Source of the DNA: Nocardioides turkmenicus
GTDB lineage: Bacteria; Actinomycetota; Actinomycetes; Propionibacteriales; Nocardioidaceae
DNA: 64,000 nucleotides
Reading direction: 5' to 3'
Assembly: GCF_011045035.1 (NCBI RefSeq)
Contig: NZ_JAALAA010000014.1
Span: forward strand, 62,001-126,000
The notes beneath the pieces are model-generated. The model was not told the origin of the DNA and did not search any database. It saw only the letters and a program-made list of their open reading frames with translations. This document shows positions 1 to 7,607 of the stretch, one piece after another (position 1 is the stretch's first letter; each line of letters begins with the position of its first letter). Made by a program: the position numbers and the translations under genes.

Positions 1-226
1 GGTTCGCGTCGCGGTGCGCGAGAGTCCGCGCGGCGAGCATGGCTGCCGGTCGTGCCAGATGGCGTTCAGTGGGCGCGTTTGGCCACTTCCAGGCCAACGC
101 CGCGGAGTGCGTCGAGAACATTGATGCACGCCGCGACCGGGATCTGCCGCAGTAGGCTGGCCCTCAGATCCGGCCGCTGGCCTAACCGTCTGCGATGTGC
201 GTCTAGAGGTTGGTATGTGCGGTGAC

Positions 227-254
227 GTGGTGGAGTTCAGGTTCAACGTCTGAG
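227..254 (+). repeat. VEFRFN-tail repeat, copy 1
   Basis: This short stretch reads GTGGAGTTC followed by TTCAACGTCTGAGC, and in one frame it ends as VEFRFNV-stop. Near-identical stretches lie at 1297-1318 and 3093-3120. It is followed directly by a hairpin, so it may be the end of an older gene. Confidence 0.45.
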
Positions 255-283
255 CCACGCCCCGGACCGGTCGCCGGGGTGGC
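254..283 (+). terminator. hairpin, possible terminator
   Basis: CCCCGG at 260-265 pairs with CCGGGG at 274-279 across an 8-base loop. GCCA at 254-257 can extend the stem with TGGC at 280-283. No T-run follows, as is common in actinobacteria. It sits between the repeat above and the DUF1330 gene. Confidence 0.4.
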
Positions 284-334
284 ATGCTGAGCAACCCGTA
301 CGTCAGATGCACTCATCCCAACACTGGAGGTTCC

Positions 335-628
335 ATGCCCAAGGCTTACTGGGTCAGCGCCTATCGCACCATTTCAGACCCTGAGAAGCTGGCCGCTTAC
401 AACAAGCTTGCCCCGCTGGCCGTCAAGGCCGGGGGCGGTCGGGTCCTCAGCCGTGGCAGTCGGGTCGTGGCGCACGACGCCGGAATCGCCGAGCGCACCG
501 TCCTGATCGAGTTCGACAGCTTCGAGCAGGCCGTCGCCGCGCACGAGAGCGCGGCCTACCAGGAGGCGCTGGCCGCCCTCTCCGACGGCGTCGAGCGGGA
601 CTTCCGCATAGTCGAAGGCCTCGACTGA
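335..628 (+). CDS. DUF1330 family protein
   Basis: The product is a 97-residue protein beginning MPKAYWVSAYRTISDPEKL. It matches the DUF1330 ferredoxin-like fold family: an N-terminal strand, a central FDSFEQAVAAHESAAYQEAL helix and a C-terminal FRIVEG strand. Family members are small dimeric proteins without an assigned reaction. I chose the ATG at 335 over one at 284 because a CTGGAGG ribosome site lies just upstream and the family starts here. The SRPBCC gene follows 20 bases later on the same strand, so the two may be co-transcribed. Confidence 0.85.
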   Translation: MPKAYWVSAYRTISDPEKLAAYNKLAPLAVKAGGGRVLSRGSRVVAHDAGIAERTVLIEFDSFEQAVAAHESAAYQEALAALSDGVERDFRIVEGLD

Positions 629-648
629 CCGAAGTCCAGGATCTTCAA

Positions 649-1107
649 GTGCCACGAATCGAGCTCAGTACCGAGATCCCGGCGGCGCCGGAACGGTGTT
701 TCGAGCTGAGCCTGTCTGTGGACGCGCACCAGTCGTCGATGTCGGACTCGGGGGAGCGCGCCATCGCCGGTGTCACTTCCGGCGCGATGCGTCTGGATGA
801 CTCGGTGACCTGGAGAGCCCGCCATTTCGGGATTCCGTTCACGATGACCTCGGTGATCGTTCAGTACGACGCTCCGCACCGTTTCGTGGACGAGCAGGAA
901 TCGGGCCCGTTTCGGCGGTGGTGGCATGAGCACCGATTCGAACCAGTCGCCGGCGGCACGCTGATGACGGACGTCGTCGAGTTCGAGTCGCCTGCCGGGT
1001 CGGTCGGGCGGTTGGTGAACGCCCTCGTGCTGACTCGGTACATGACGAAGCTGCTGGAGCAACGGAACGCGTGGTTGGTCGACGCTCTCTCTGCGCCTGT
1101 GGTCTGA
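649..1107 (+). CDS. SRPBCC family protein (polyketide cyclase/START-like)
   Basis: This is a 152-residue single-domain protein from a GTG start. It opens with the RIELSTEIPAAPERCFEL strand-helix typical of SRPBCC folds. It ends in the long C-terminal helix LVNALVLTRYMTKLLEQRNAWL that covers the ligand cavity. Family members bind hydrophobic ligands; the ligand here is unknown. The 3' part of the gene, about 871-1083, recurs as a truncated copy at 5097-5309. A hairpin at 1156-1200 probably ends the transcript. Confidence 0.85.
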   Translation: MPRIELSTEIPAAPERCFELSLSVDAHQSSMSDSGERAIAGVTSGAMRLDDSVTWRARHFGIPFTMTSVIVQYDAPHRFVDEQESGPFRRWWHEHRFEPVAGGTLMTDVVEFESPAGSVGRLVNALVLTRYMTKLLEQRNAWLVDALSAPVV

Positions 1108-1155
1108 TGGCTCTCGTGGCGCGAGCACTCGTCTCCCCGTGCTGATGCAGCAGCG

Positions 1156-1200
1156 ACGTGGGAGTCCCGAAGTCACCCGGTGACCTCAGGGCTCCCACGT
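1156..1200. terminator. long hairpin after the SRPBCC gene
   Basis: ACGTGGGAGTCCC at 1156-1168 pairs with GGGCTCCCACGT at 1189-1200 with one bulge. The inside also pairs: GTCACC at 1172-1177 with GGTGAC just after it. The near-continuous stem spans 45 bases. It lies between the SRPBCC gene and a broken copy of an oppositely oriented gene end, as expected for a bidirectional terminator. Confidence 0.65.
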
Positions 1201-1212
1201 TGCTTGCGAGTC

Positions 1213-1296
1213 AAGGTCGCGGCACCTTCTGCTTCTGCTTGGACCCGGGACGATCTGGCCGTCGATGGCCAGCTCAGAGGCGTACTCGTCCATGTC
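1213..1296 (-). pseudogene. remnant of the 3' end of an anti-sigma-like gene
   Basis: On the minus strand this reads MDEYASELAIDGQIVPGPS. It matches the C-terminus of the intact gene at 5318-6034, which reads MNEYTAELLIDGRVFPGSE. The nucleotide match covers about 5315-5403. Nothing of the rest of that gene is present. The remnant therefore marks the second half of a duplicated convergent gene junction. Confidence 0.7.
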
Positions 1297-1318
1297 GTGG
1301 AGTTCCGCGTCAACGTCT
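1297..1318 (+). repeat. VEFRFN-tail repeat, copy 2
   Basis: GTGGAGTTCCGCGTCAACGT matches the copies at 227 and 3093, but the stop codon is lost because CTGCAG replaces CTGAG. It directly abuts the gene remnant at 1213-1296. Confidence 0.4.
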
Positions 1319-1380
1319 GCAGCCGCCTGCTGGCCACCGCTAGGCTCGGCTGAGGTCTCGGCTGACGGAGTGGAGTTGCG

Positions 1381-1869
1381 ATGGTTGGCCAGGTTGAGGT
1401 GATGTGGATCGTCGGGCTTGTGGCGCTGTGGTGGGTGCCGACGATCGTCGCGCTGGTGCTGATCGTCCGCAGTATCTCTGCCCGGGGACGCATGAGTGGG
1501 CTGGACGTCCTCGACATCGTGATGGTGCTGGTCTTCAGCTGGGCAGGTGCCTTGGTCTACTTCCTCATCGCGTTCCTGCGTCACCGACAGGAGTCCCGAG
1601 CCGTGGTCGCGGTGTCGCCTGCGATCGTGGAGACCGAGACGACCTTGAACGGGGTCGATGAGGCGTACGCGCTGGCCTGGGCCGAAGCGCGTACGGCAGC
1701 CGACGACGACCTGATCGACGTGCTCCGCCAGGCAGGACTCGGGCCGAGTTGGACCGAGCCTGGCCGGCCGCGGGCGGATCTGCTGCTCGCCATCTGGCGG
1801 GCGGGCGCTACCCCGCGATCCGCCTCGAGACAGCTTCGCGAAGCACTCGGCGCACGGTCTGGCGCTTGA
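1381..1869 (+). CDS. two-helix membrane protein, function unknown
   Basis: The 162-residue product has two N-terminal membrane segments (about residues 6-30 and 43-66) followed by a soluble tail. The paired-helix layout resembles the PLDc_N small-membrane-domain type, but I cannot name a function. The tail contains a DDLIDVLRQAGLGP stretch and a helix rich in Ala and Arg. The gene is 31 bases from the next one on the same strand, so they may form a two-gene unit. Confidence 0.65.
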   Translation: MVGQVEVMWIVGLVALWWVPTIVALVLIVRSISARGRMSGLDVLDIVMVLVFSWAGALVYFLIAFLRHRQESRAVVAVSPAIVETETTLNGVDEAYALAWAEARTAADDDLIDVLRQAGLGPSWTEPGRPRADLLLAIWRAGATPRSASRQLREALGARSGA

Positions 1870-1900
1870 CCCTGGTGGGGACCAGGAGAAGTCTGGAGAG

Positions 1901-2566
1901 ATGACTAACCGTGCGATCGATGACTCGCGTTCGCTGCTGACTCTCGGCCGGGTGGACTCGGTGCGGGTCCAGGTCGGCTATCGGGCCAGCCCGGACGAGC
2001 AGGTGGATCGGCAGTACTTGCTCGACCTGTCGGTCCCAGAGCCGGACGGCGGGGGAGGCGAGGATGTCCTCGACGAGCGGGGCATCCTCGCCGCACTGGA
2101 GCCAGTCTTGTACGCCGGGGCCGACGCGCGGCGGCACTACTCGCTGCACCAGCACCGATGGCACACCAGTTGGGGCGCCAGTCCGGGCGCCCTCGAGATC
2201 GGGCTGCTGGTGAACACCGGGCCCCGGACCACGGCCGTCTCGGAGGCGTCGTACGACGGTGTGTCCCGCGCCTTTCGTGACGTGATGGAGGTGGTCGGCC
2301 AGCCGGAGCGGACGCCGATTTCGCGGGAGTCGGCGGTCCAGCGCACCCGGCGCGCGGCCGCGACGGCGTACGCCGTGGACCCGGACGCCCTGTCGCTCCG
2401 CGCGGAGGAGCACCACCTGGCCGACGACTCCTGGACGCTCACCTTGCGCTCCACCGCGGGGGATGAGTACGACGTAGTGGTCGGCTTCGTCGAGGGGTAC
2501 GCCGGTTCGGTGTCGGTGCGGCACGCACACCGGATCGAGGCGTCCGACTCCCTCGGGCCCGAGTGA
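1901..2566 (+). CDS. hypothetical protein
   Basis: This is a 221-residue soluble protein with no signal peptide or membrane segment. It has an acidic, Gly-rich stretch near residues 45-60 and alternating strand-like segments (ALEIGLLVNTGP, WTLTLRSTAGDEYDVVVGFVEG). I do not recognise the family. Coding is supported by third-position GC bias, a clean ATG with GGAGAG upstream, and the upstream partner gene. It could be an immunity-type or polymorphic accessory protein, but nothing visible proves that. Confidence 0.6.
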   Translation: MTNRAIDDSRSLLTLGRVDSVRVQVGYRASPDEQVDRQYLLDLSVPEPDGGGGEDVLDERGILAALEPVLYAGADARRHYSLHQHRWHTSWGASPGALEIGLLVNTGPRTTAVSEASYDGVSRAFRDVMEVVGQPERTPISRESAVQRTRRAAATAYAVDPDALSLRAEEHHLADDSWTLTLRSTAGDEYDVVVGFVEGYAGSVSVRHAHRIEASDSLGPE

Positions 2567-2691
2567 CCCGGAGCCATGAAGTCGCCGCGACGGCACCCGC
2601 CACCTGTCGTACCCCAAAGCTCGGACCGGACGTAGGACCGGGCTTCGGCTCGGATGAGTCGTAGGGGCAGCATCTCCGCAGTCCTCCGCGG

Positions 2692-3036
2692 TCAGGTGTG
2701 GGTGCCGACGTTGATCACCCGCCCGGACGAGTCGCGGTAGAAGAATCGGCGCACGCCCCACTCTTCCGTGGACAGGGGGTGCACGATCTCAACGCCCGCA
2801 GTCACTGCCGCGGCGTGGGCAGCTTCGACATCGTCGACGAAGATCGAGACGTCCAGGTTGACCGACGCCGTTACGTCAGTGGTCATCAATCCGATCTGGT
2901 GGCCGGCGTCGTCGGCAAGGAAGGCAATCCACCCCATGTTCATGACCACCCGCATGCCGAGCACGCCGGTGTGCTCGGTGATGGCGGTCGCGAGATCATC
3001 GACGGTCAGGATCGGGGCGATGCGCTCGATCTCCAT
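2692..3036 (-). CDS. VOC/glyoxalase family protein
   Basis: The 114-residue protein has one vicinal-oxygen-chelate module: PILTVDDLATAITEHTGVLGM opens the first beta-alpha-beta unit, and SIFVDDVEAAHAAAVTAGVEI opens the second. Typical metal ligands (His/Glu) are not all obvious, so it may bind a ligand rather than catalyse. Glyoxalase/bleomycin-resistance-like proteins of this length are usual. It is read on the minus strand with no obvious operon partner. Confidence 0.8.
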   Translation of the reverse strand: MEIERIAPILTVDDLATAITEHTGVLGMRVVMNMGWIAFLADDAGHQIGLMTTDVTASVNLDVSIFVDDVEAAHAAAVTAGVEIVHPLSTEEWGVRRFFYRDSSGRVINVGTHT

Positions 3037-3092
3037 GCAACAATCCGATCATATTCAGCGGCCTCGGTTCGAAACGTTGGCCAGCGACAGAA

Positions 3093-3120
3093 CGGTGGAG
3101 TTCCGCTTCAACGACTGAGC
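3093..3120 (+). repeat. VEFRFN-tail repeat, copy 3
   Basis: GTGGAGTTCCGCTTCAACGA plus CTGAGC matches copies at 227 and 1297. In frame it ends VEFRFND-stop. It overlaps the 3' end of the dehydrogenase gene on the opposite strand, so only one of the two readings can be functional. Confidence 0.4.
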
Positions 3121-4313
3121 GCCTCGGCAGCGCGAATGTGCGGATAGGCCGGGTCGCGGCCCTGGAAGCTCAGGATGCTCGGGTTGCTGATCACGCCGTG
3201 ATCGATCTCGACCGCCCGGGAGACGGTCAGGTCGGTCGCCCAAGCGGTCGGCCCCTCCATGACCGTGCGCAGGAACGGCAGCAGCGCCTCGCTGATCACC
3301 CAGGTGGCCGAGTTCCACAGGTACGACGGGGTGTGGTCGACCGCGTAGTAGTTGACGCCGTTGCCGACCGTGAACATCGGCTCGTCGAACGTGGTGGGCT
3401 TCGCCCACTCGAACCCCATCCCCTCGTCGCACGAGACGTCGACGATGAGGCTCCCTGGGGCGAACCCCGCCAGGTCCTCGGTCCGCAGATAGGTCAACGG
3501 TGCGGCGACGTCCTGGAGCGTGCAGTTGACGACGATGTCGTGCGATGCCAGGAACTCGGGGAGCAGGACGTTGCCGTCCTTCGTGAGCACCTCGCTGAGG
3601 TGGGTCTCGCCGTCGCCGGTGTGGAGTTGGGCGATGTGAGCGCCGTGGATCGGGGAGCCGACCGCCGCGGCGCCGCGCTGGGTGAGGACCTGGATGTCGT
3701 GGATGCCTTGCGCCGTGAGCGCAGTCACCGCACCCCGTGCCGTCGCCCCGAACCCGATGACGACTGCGCTGCGACGAGGCCCGTACATGCCCGTGGATCC
3801 GGTGAGGCTCAGGGCGTGGAGCACCGAGCAATAGCCGGCGAGCTCGTTGTTCTTGTGGAACACATGCAGGCTGAAGTCACCGCGGCTGCTCCAGTGGTTC
3901 ATCGTCTCGAATGCGATGAGCGTGAGCCGGCGGTCGATCGCCGTCTGCGTCAGGGCGGGGTCCTGCACGCAGTGCGGCCATCCCCACAGCACGCGGCCCT
4001 CGGGGATCGCGGCCACGTCGGCCATCTGCGGCTTCGGAAGCAGCAGCACGTCAGCCGTCTCGATCACCGTGGAGCGATCCGCGACTCTGCCGACCCGCGA
4101 CTCGACGTAGCCGGGCTCCAGCTGGAAGTCAGCGCCGTAGCCACGCTCGACGATCATCCGCGCACGGAGATCCGGGTCGATCAGATCGAGGTGATGAGGA
4201 TGGATCGGCAGCCGGTGCTCGTTCTCCATCGAGGAGGCGGCGAGCATCCCGAGCGTGAGCAGTGTGCTGCTCGACGAACTGGGGACGGTGGAGGGTGGAA
4301 CAGCGCCGGACAT
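3108..4313 (-). CDS. alanine dehydrogenase / N5-(carboxyethyl)ornithine synthase-like
   Basis: The product is about 400 residues. It belongs to the AlaDH/PNT fold group. TLLTLGMLAASSMENEHRLPIHP near the N-terminus corresponds to the substrate-domain start (consensus KENEYRVALTP), and SAVVIGFGATARGAVTALTAQG is the Rossmann dinucleotide loop. It resembles carboxyethylornithine synthases more than true alanine dehydrogenases, but the substrate is not provable from sequence. I placed the start at 4313 because GGGAG lies five bases upstream; an ATG at 4328 lacks such a site. The NVNYYAVDHTPSYLW segment is a well-kept C-terminal motif. Confidence 0.75.
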   Translation of the reverse strand: MSGAVPPSTVPSSSSSTLLTLGMLAASSMENEHRLPIHPHHLDLIDPDLRARMIVERGYGADFQLEPGYVESRVGRVADRSTVIETADVLLLPKPQMADVAAIPEGRVLWGWPHCVQDPALTQTAIDRRLTLIAFETMNHWSSRGDFSLHVFHKNNELAGYCSVLHALSLTGSTGMYGPRRSAVVIGFGATARGAVTALTAQGIHDIQVLTQRGAAAVGSPIHGAHIAQLHTGDGETHLSEVLTKDGNVLLPEFLASHDIVVNCTLQDVAAPLTYLRTEDLAGFAPGSLIVDVSCDEGMGFEWAKPTTFDEPMFTVGNGVNYYAVDHTPSYLWNSATWVISEALLPFLRTVMEGPTAWATDLTVSRAVEIDHGVISNPSILSFQGRDPAYPHIRAAEALSR

Positions 4314-4415
4314 CCGGACTCCCATCATTGGGGAACCAGGGTCAGCTCCTGCCTCGATCGTACGCGCACCCTGTCAGGCCGACGCGATCGTCAACGACGC
4401 GCAACGGAGCCGCAG

Positions 4416-4793
4416 CTAGACCGACGGCAGCAGCGCCCGGGTCAGCTTGTTCATGCTTGTCCGCGCGGAGTCGGTCGCCGTGGGGCCGAGCGCAACCAGG
4501 GCAACGATCAGCGCCGCCACCTCGTCGGGTTCGAGCGAGATGGGGTCCAGCTTCGACCGCACATCCAAGAGATAGCCGCCGCCCGGACCCCGCTGGACGC
4601 GGATGGGGATGCCGCTCGCGCGCATCCGGGCGATATCGCGCTCGACGGTCCGTGCGGTCACCTCGAGAGCTTGGGCCAAGGCGAGTGCCGACTTCGGTAC
4701 GCCGCGCTGCCATCGCAGTTGCTCGATGAGAGCGTGCTGCCGCTCGATCCGACGGAGGGTCAGATGCGGATCGGCCGATCTGGAGAACGCCAC
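4416..4793 (-). CDS. short HTH regulator (DeoR/WYL-type N-terminus)
   Basis: The 125-residue protein contains a winged HTH near residues 14-70 (LIEQLRWQRGVPKSALALAQ, then TVERDIARMRASGIPI) and the GPGGGYLLD wing typical of HTH_11/YafY regulators. Full-length members are 220-330 residues with a WYL effector domain. Here the frame stops soon after the linker helix, so the gene is a truncated or very short regulator. It is divergent from the hydrolase fragment at 4855 and lies in a decayed stretch, which favours truncation. Confidence 0.65.
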   Translation of the reverse strand: MAFSRSADPHLTLRRIERQHALIEQLRWQRGVPKSALALAQALEVTARTVERDIARMRASGIPIRVQRGPGGGYLLDVRSKLDPISLEPDEVAALIVALVALGPTATDSARTSMNKLTRALLPSV

Positions 4794-4854
4794 AACCCGA
4801 CCCTAATGCCGACGCCAGCCTGTCGGCCTCACCCGCACGACGGGGCACGAAGCG

Positions 4855-5055
4855 ATGCATGCGGTGCCGCTCAAGAAGTACGTCGTCACCACCGACGATG
4901 CCGAGCTGACCGCCAGCATGCAGCGAGGCTACGCAGCGCAGTTCGGTGCAAGCGTCGTGACCGAGATCGCCAGCGCGCACCTACCCATGATCACCAACTC
5001 TGCCGAGGTGATCGCCGCAGCGCAGGACCTCGCCGAGAGCCACCCAGCAGTTTGA
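4855..5055 (+). pseudogene. C-terminal fragment of an alpha/beta hydrolase
   Basis: The 66 residues read as the last strand-helix part of an alpha/beta hydrolase. KKYVVTTDDAELTASMQRGYAA fits the penultimate strand, and IASAHLPMITNSAEVIAAA carries the catalytic-His segment (usual form GHFPMLSRPAE). The nucleophile and acid residues and the core domain are absent upstream. It is therefore a remnant, probably of an esterase or haloperoxidase-like gene, and not a functional small gene. Confidence 0.6.
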
Positions 5056-5096
5056 GCCGCCGCGGGAGGCAACCGATGCGTCCGCGCAGAATCAGA

Positions 5097-5309
5097 TGCT
5101 CCGCACCGGTTCGTGGACGAGCAGGAGCCAGGTCCGTTTCGGCGGTGTTGGCATGAGCACCGACTCGAAGCGGACGCCGGCGGTACGTCGATGACGGATG
5201 TCGTGGAGTTCGATTCACCGGCTGGATCGGCCGGGCGGTTGGTCAACGCCCTCGTGCTGACTCGGTACATGACGAAGCTGTTGAAGCAACGGAACGCCTG
5301 GCTGGTGGA
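5097..5309 (+). pseudogene. 3' fragment of an SRPBCC gene (copy of 649-1107)
   Basis: This stretch is close to identical, by eye, to 871-1083 of the intact SRPBCC gene. It encodes the same HRFVDEQE...FRRCWHEHR start and the LVNALVLTRYMTKLLKQRNAWL helix. The first half of the gene is missing; the preceding bases belong to the hydrolase fragment. The frame runs on past the normal end into the 3' part of the oppositely oriented anti-sigma-like gene, so no proper stop remains. Confidence 0.8.
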
Positions 5310-5317
5310 CGCGCAGT

Positions 5318-6034
5318 TCAAGGCCGCGGCACCTTTTGGACCTCCTCGGACCCCGGGAAGACCCTGCCGTCGATGAGCAGTTCGGCGGTGTACTCGTTCA
5401 TGTCTTCGGGGACCTCGAACGGGGCATATCCGGCTCCATCGATCTCGTAGACCTTCAGGTCCTTGGTGTAGCCGTCTGAGGTGATGCGTACTGCGGTGAC
5501 GTCGGGGTGAACGGCGTAGACCCAGACGAACGAGTCGCCGACCTCAGCGCCAGAATCGTTGAAGAGCGCCGGATTCTTCAGATAGCGGGAAGTGTCGTTG
5601 ACGAGGCCGCACTCCGTTTCGGCGTACTCGCCGTACTCATGGCCGGTGGTGTTCCACTCGCTCCCGAGCAGGTTCTTCTTCTCCTCGACCAGTTCCACCC
5701 CGGTGACGGGCCGGCCGCACTCGTCGGTTCGGTCGGACTCCCTCAGCAGGTAGCGGCTGCCGTCCACGCTTCCGCGCATGACGATGTCCTGCGGAGGAAT
5801 CGTGTCGACGTACTCCGGTCCCTCACGGAGGATCGCAGCTCCCGCACCGGCCGCCAGCACCACGGGGATGGCCACCGCGCCGAGGCCGACCAGGATCCGC
5901 CGCCTGCGGTGCGGCTTGCGCGAATTGTCGGCCCGGGTCGTGGTGAACTCGTCCTCGGTGAGCGTGTCGGCAACGGTGTGCAGGGTGTGGCGCAGGAGCA
6001 GTCCGAGGCTCTCCGGGGTCTTGGCGTCGTTCAT
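5318..6034 (-). CDS. anti-sigma-like single-pass membrane protein
   Basis: The 238-residue protein has a short cytoplasmic N-terminus with an Arg/His-rich patch (about residues 38-46), one membrane segment (about 47-70, LVGLGAVAIPVVLAAGAGAAIL) and an extracellular domain. This layout and the 4-base ATGA overlap with the sigma gene before it point to a partner or regulator of that sigma factor. I see no zinc HXXXCXXC anti-sigma motif, so binding of the sigma factor is an inference. The last 28 codons recur as a remnant at 1213-1296. Confidence 0.7.
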   Translation of the reverse strand: MNDAKTPESLGLLLRHTLHTVADTLTEDEFTTTRADNSRKPHRRRRILVGLGAVAIPVVLAAGAGAAILREGPEYVDTIPPQDIVMRGSVDGSRYLLRESDRTDECGRPVTGVELVEEKKNLLGSEWNTTGHEYGEYAETECGLVNDTSRYLKNPALFNDSGAEVGDSFVWVYAVHPDVTAVRITSDGYTKDLKVYEIDGAGYAPFEVPEDMNEYTAELLIDGRVFPGSEEVQKVPRP

Positions 6035-6495
6035 GCGAGTGCCTTTCGGAGCTTGTCGAGCGCGCGTCGGTGGTCCGAGCGGACGGTTGCTGCGGGGCGG
6101 TCGAGGATGTCTGCGATCTCAGCGAGGGGAAGGTCCTCGTAGTAGTGGAGGACGACGACGGCGCGTTGCACCCACGGCAACCGCGCTATCTGTGTCCATG
6201 TCTCGTCGACCTCCTGCGGGAGTGCCACAGGTGGTCGTTCCGCCGGTCTGGCAAGGCGACGTAGATGTCGCCGCTGGCCATCCTTGACGAGATTGACCAC
6301 GGCCCTCTTGAGGTACGGCAGCGGAGTCTCGATCTGGTCCCAGCGCTCGTGCGCCGACGTGAACACGGACTGGACCACGTCCTCGCTCACCTCGTGGGAG
6401 CCGGACATCAGGTATGCCAGTCGAAGGAGCGCGATCCGATGCTCGCGATACGTCTCCTCGAACCCCACCTTGGGCGCCGGCCCTTCCGTTGTCAT
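6031..6495 (-). CDS. SigE-family ECF RNA polymerase sigma factor
   Basis: The protein is about 154 residues. Region 2 is seen as FEETYREHRIALLRLAYLMSG followed by SEDVVQSVFTSAHERW. Region 4 is seen as LPWVQRAVVVLHYYEDLPLAEIADIL plus the recognition helix region ATVRSDHRRALDKLRKAL. It directs polymerase to a small regulon. I start it at the ATG at 6495, which has GAAGGG just upstream, rather than an in-frame ATG 39 bases earlier. The next gene is its likely membrane partner. No promoter for autoregulation was identified. Confidence 0.88.
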   Translation of the reverse strand: MTTEGPAPKVGFEETYREHRIALLRLAYLMSGSHEVSEDVVQSVFTSAHERWDQIETPLPYLKRAVVNLVKDGQRRHLRRLARPAERPPVALPQEVDETWTQIARLPWVQRAVVVLHYYEDLPLAEIADILDRPAATVRSDHRRALDKLRKALA

Positions 6496-6558
6496 CACAC
6501 CCTTCAGTTGTTCCAGTGGCCCCAAACGTTGCACCCGGACCGCGCCGGCTGGTGGTGG

Positions 6559-7503
6559 CTACAGCCAGGGTCGCCGTCCGGGTCCGGTCGGGTGGGTGCC
6601 GGTGACGCCCATGACGGCGGAGTACAGGCTGGTCTCGGCGGTGATGAAGAGGCGGTTGCGCTTGGCGCTGCCCCAGGAGATGTTCGAGACGGCTTCGGGG
6701 ACGTTCAGGCGGCCGATGAGGGTGCCGTCGGGGTCGTAGCAGTGCACGCCGTCGTTCATCGCGGCGACCCAGAGGCGGCCGCCGTCGTCGAAGCGGAGGT
6801 TGTCGAAGCGGGCGTCGTTGCGGGCACCGGCCTCGGCGAAGACCGCGCCCTCGGAGAGGGTGTCGTCCTCGCGTACGTCGAAGCGCCAGATCTTGCCGGC
6901 GCGGGTGTCGGAGACGAAGAGCTGGCGCTCGTCGGGGGAGAAGACCAGCCCGTTCGGAGCGCCGAAGCAGTCCGCGACCAGGCGTACGTCGTCGGTGGCG
7001 GGGTCGATGCGGTAGACGTTGTTGGAGCCGATCTCGCTCTCGGCGCGGTAGCCCTCGTAGTCGCTGGTGATGCCGAAGTCGGGGTCGGAGAACCAGATCG
7101 AGCCGTCGGACTTCACGGTCGCGTCGTTGGGGCTGTTCAGGCGCTTGCCCTGCCAGCGCTCGGCCAGGACGGTGATCGTGCCGTCGTGCTCGGTCCTGGT
7201 GACCCGGCGGTTGCCCTGCTCGCAGGTGATCAGCCGGCCCTCGCGGTCGAGGGTGTTGCCGTTGGTGTGTCCGGCGGCTCGGCGGAAGACGCTGACGTTC
7301 CCGGTCTCCTCGTCCCAGCGCAGCATCCGGTCGTTGGGGATGTCGCTCCAGACCACCTGGCGCCAGGCTGGGATGTAGATCGGCCCCTCGGCCCAGCGGC
7401 ACCCGGTGAACAGGACCTCCAGCGCCTCATCACCGTTCATGCACCGTCCGGTGCGGAACCGTTCGTCGAGCATCTCGTACAGGCTGGGGCGCTCACCGCT
7501 CAT
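6559..7503 (-). CDS. SMP-30/gluconolactonase/LRE family protein
   Basis: The 314-residue six-bladed beta-propeller shows the family hallmarks: the metal Glu in CRWAEGPIYIPAWRQVVWSD, NSPNDATVKSDGSIWFSDPDFGI, and GAPNGLVFSPDERQLFVSDT. These proteins hydrolyse sugar lactones with a bound divalent cation. The gene is divergent from an Lrp-type regulator at 7608, which probably controls it. No other sugar-pathway gene is adjacent, so the substrate is open. Confidence 0.88.
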   Translation of the reverse strand: MSGERPSLYEMLDERFRTGRCMNGDEALEVLFTGCRWAEGPIYIPAWRQVVWSDIPNDRMLRWDEETGNVSVFRRAAGHTNGNTLDREGRLITCEQGNRRVTRTEHDGTITVLAERWQGKRLNSPNDATVKSDGSIWFSDPDFGITSDYEGYRAESEIGSNNVYRIDPATDDVRLVADCFGAPNGLVFSPDERQLFVSDTRAGKIWRFDVREDDTLSEGAVFAEAGARNDARFDNLRFDDGGRLWVAAMNDGVHCYDPDGTLIGRLNVPEAVSNISWGSAKRNRLFITAETSLYSAVMGVTGTHPTGPGRRPWL

Positions 7504-7607
7504 CGAACCTGCTCCTCTTCGTCAGCTGCACCGAACGTGAATCGGCTACAACCCAAGACTGCAAGACGAGGTACGGTGGTGGCAAGACATTTCCGAACGG
7601 AGCTGCT

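Larger units (their letters stand above)
1..334. other. left-edge stretch without a supported gene
   Basis: I find no convincing coding region here. The stretch holds short broken frames, one copy of a small dispersed motif near 227-254, and a hairpin at 254-283. It looks like the decayed 3' end of whatever lies to the left. A gene entering from beyond the left edge cannot be excluded. Confidence 0.5.

Noticed and set aside
3138..5156. Plus-strand open frame over the dehydrogenase and HTH genes
   Set aside because: It runs through genes on the other strand and intergenic remnants, and has no recognisable domain.
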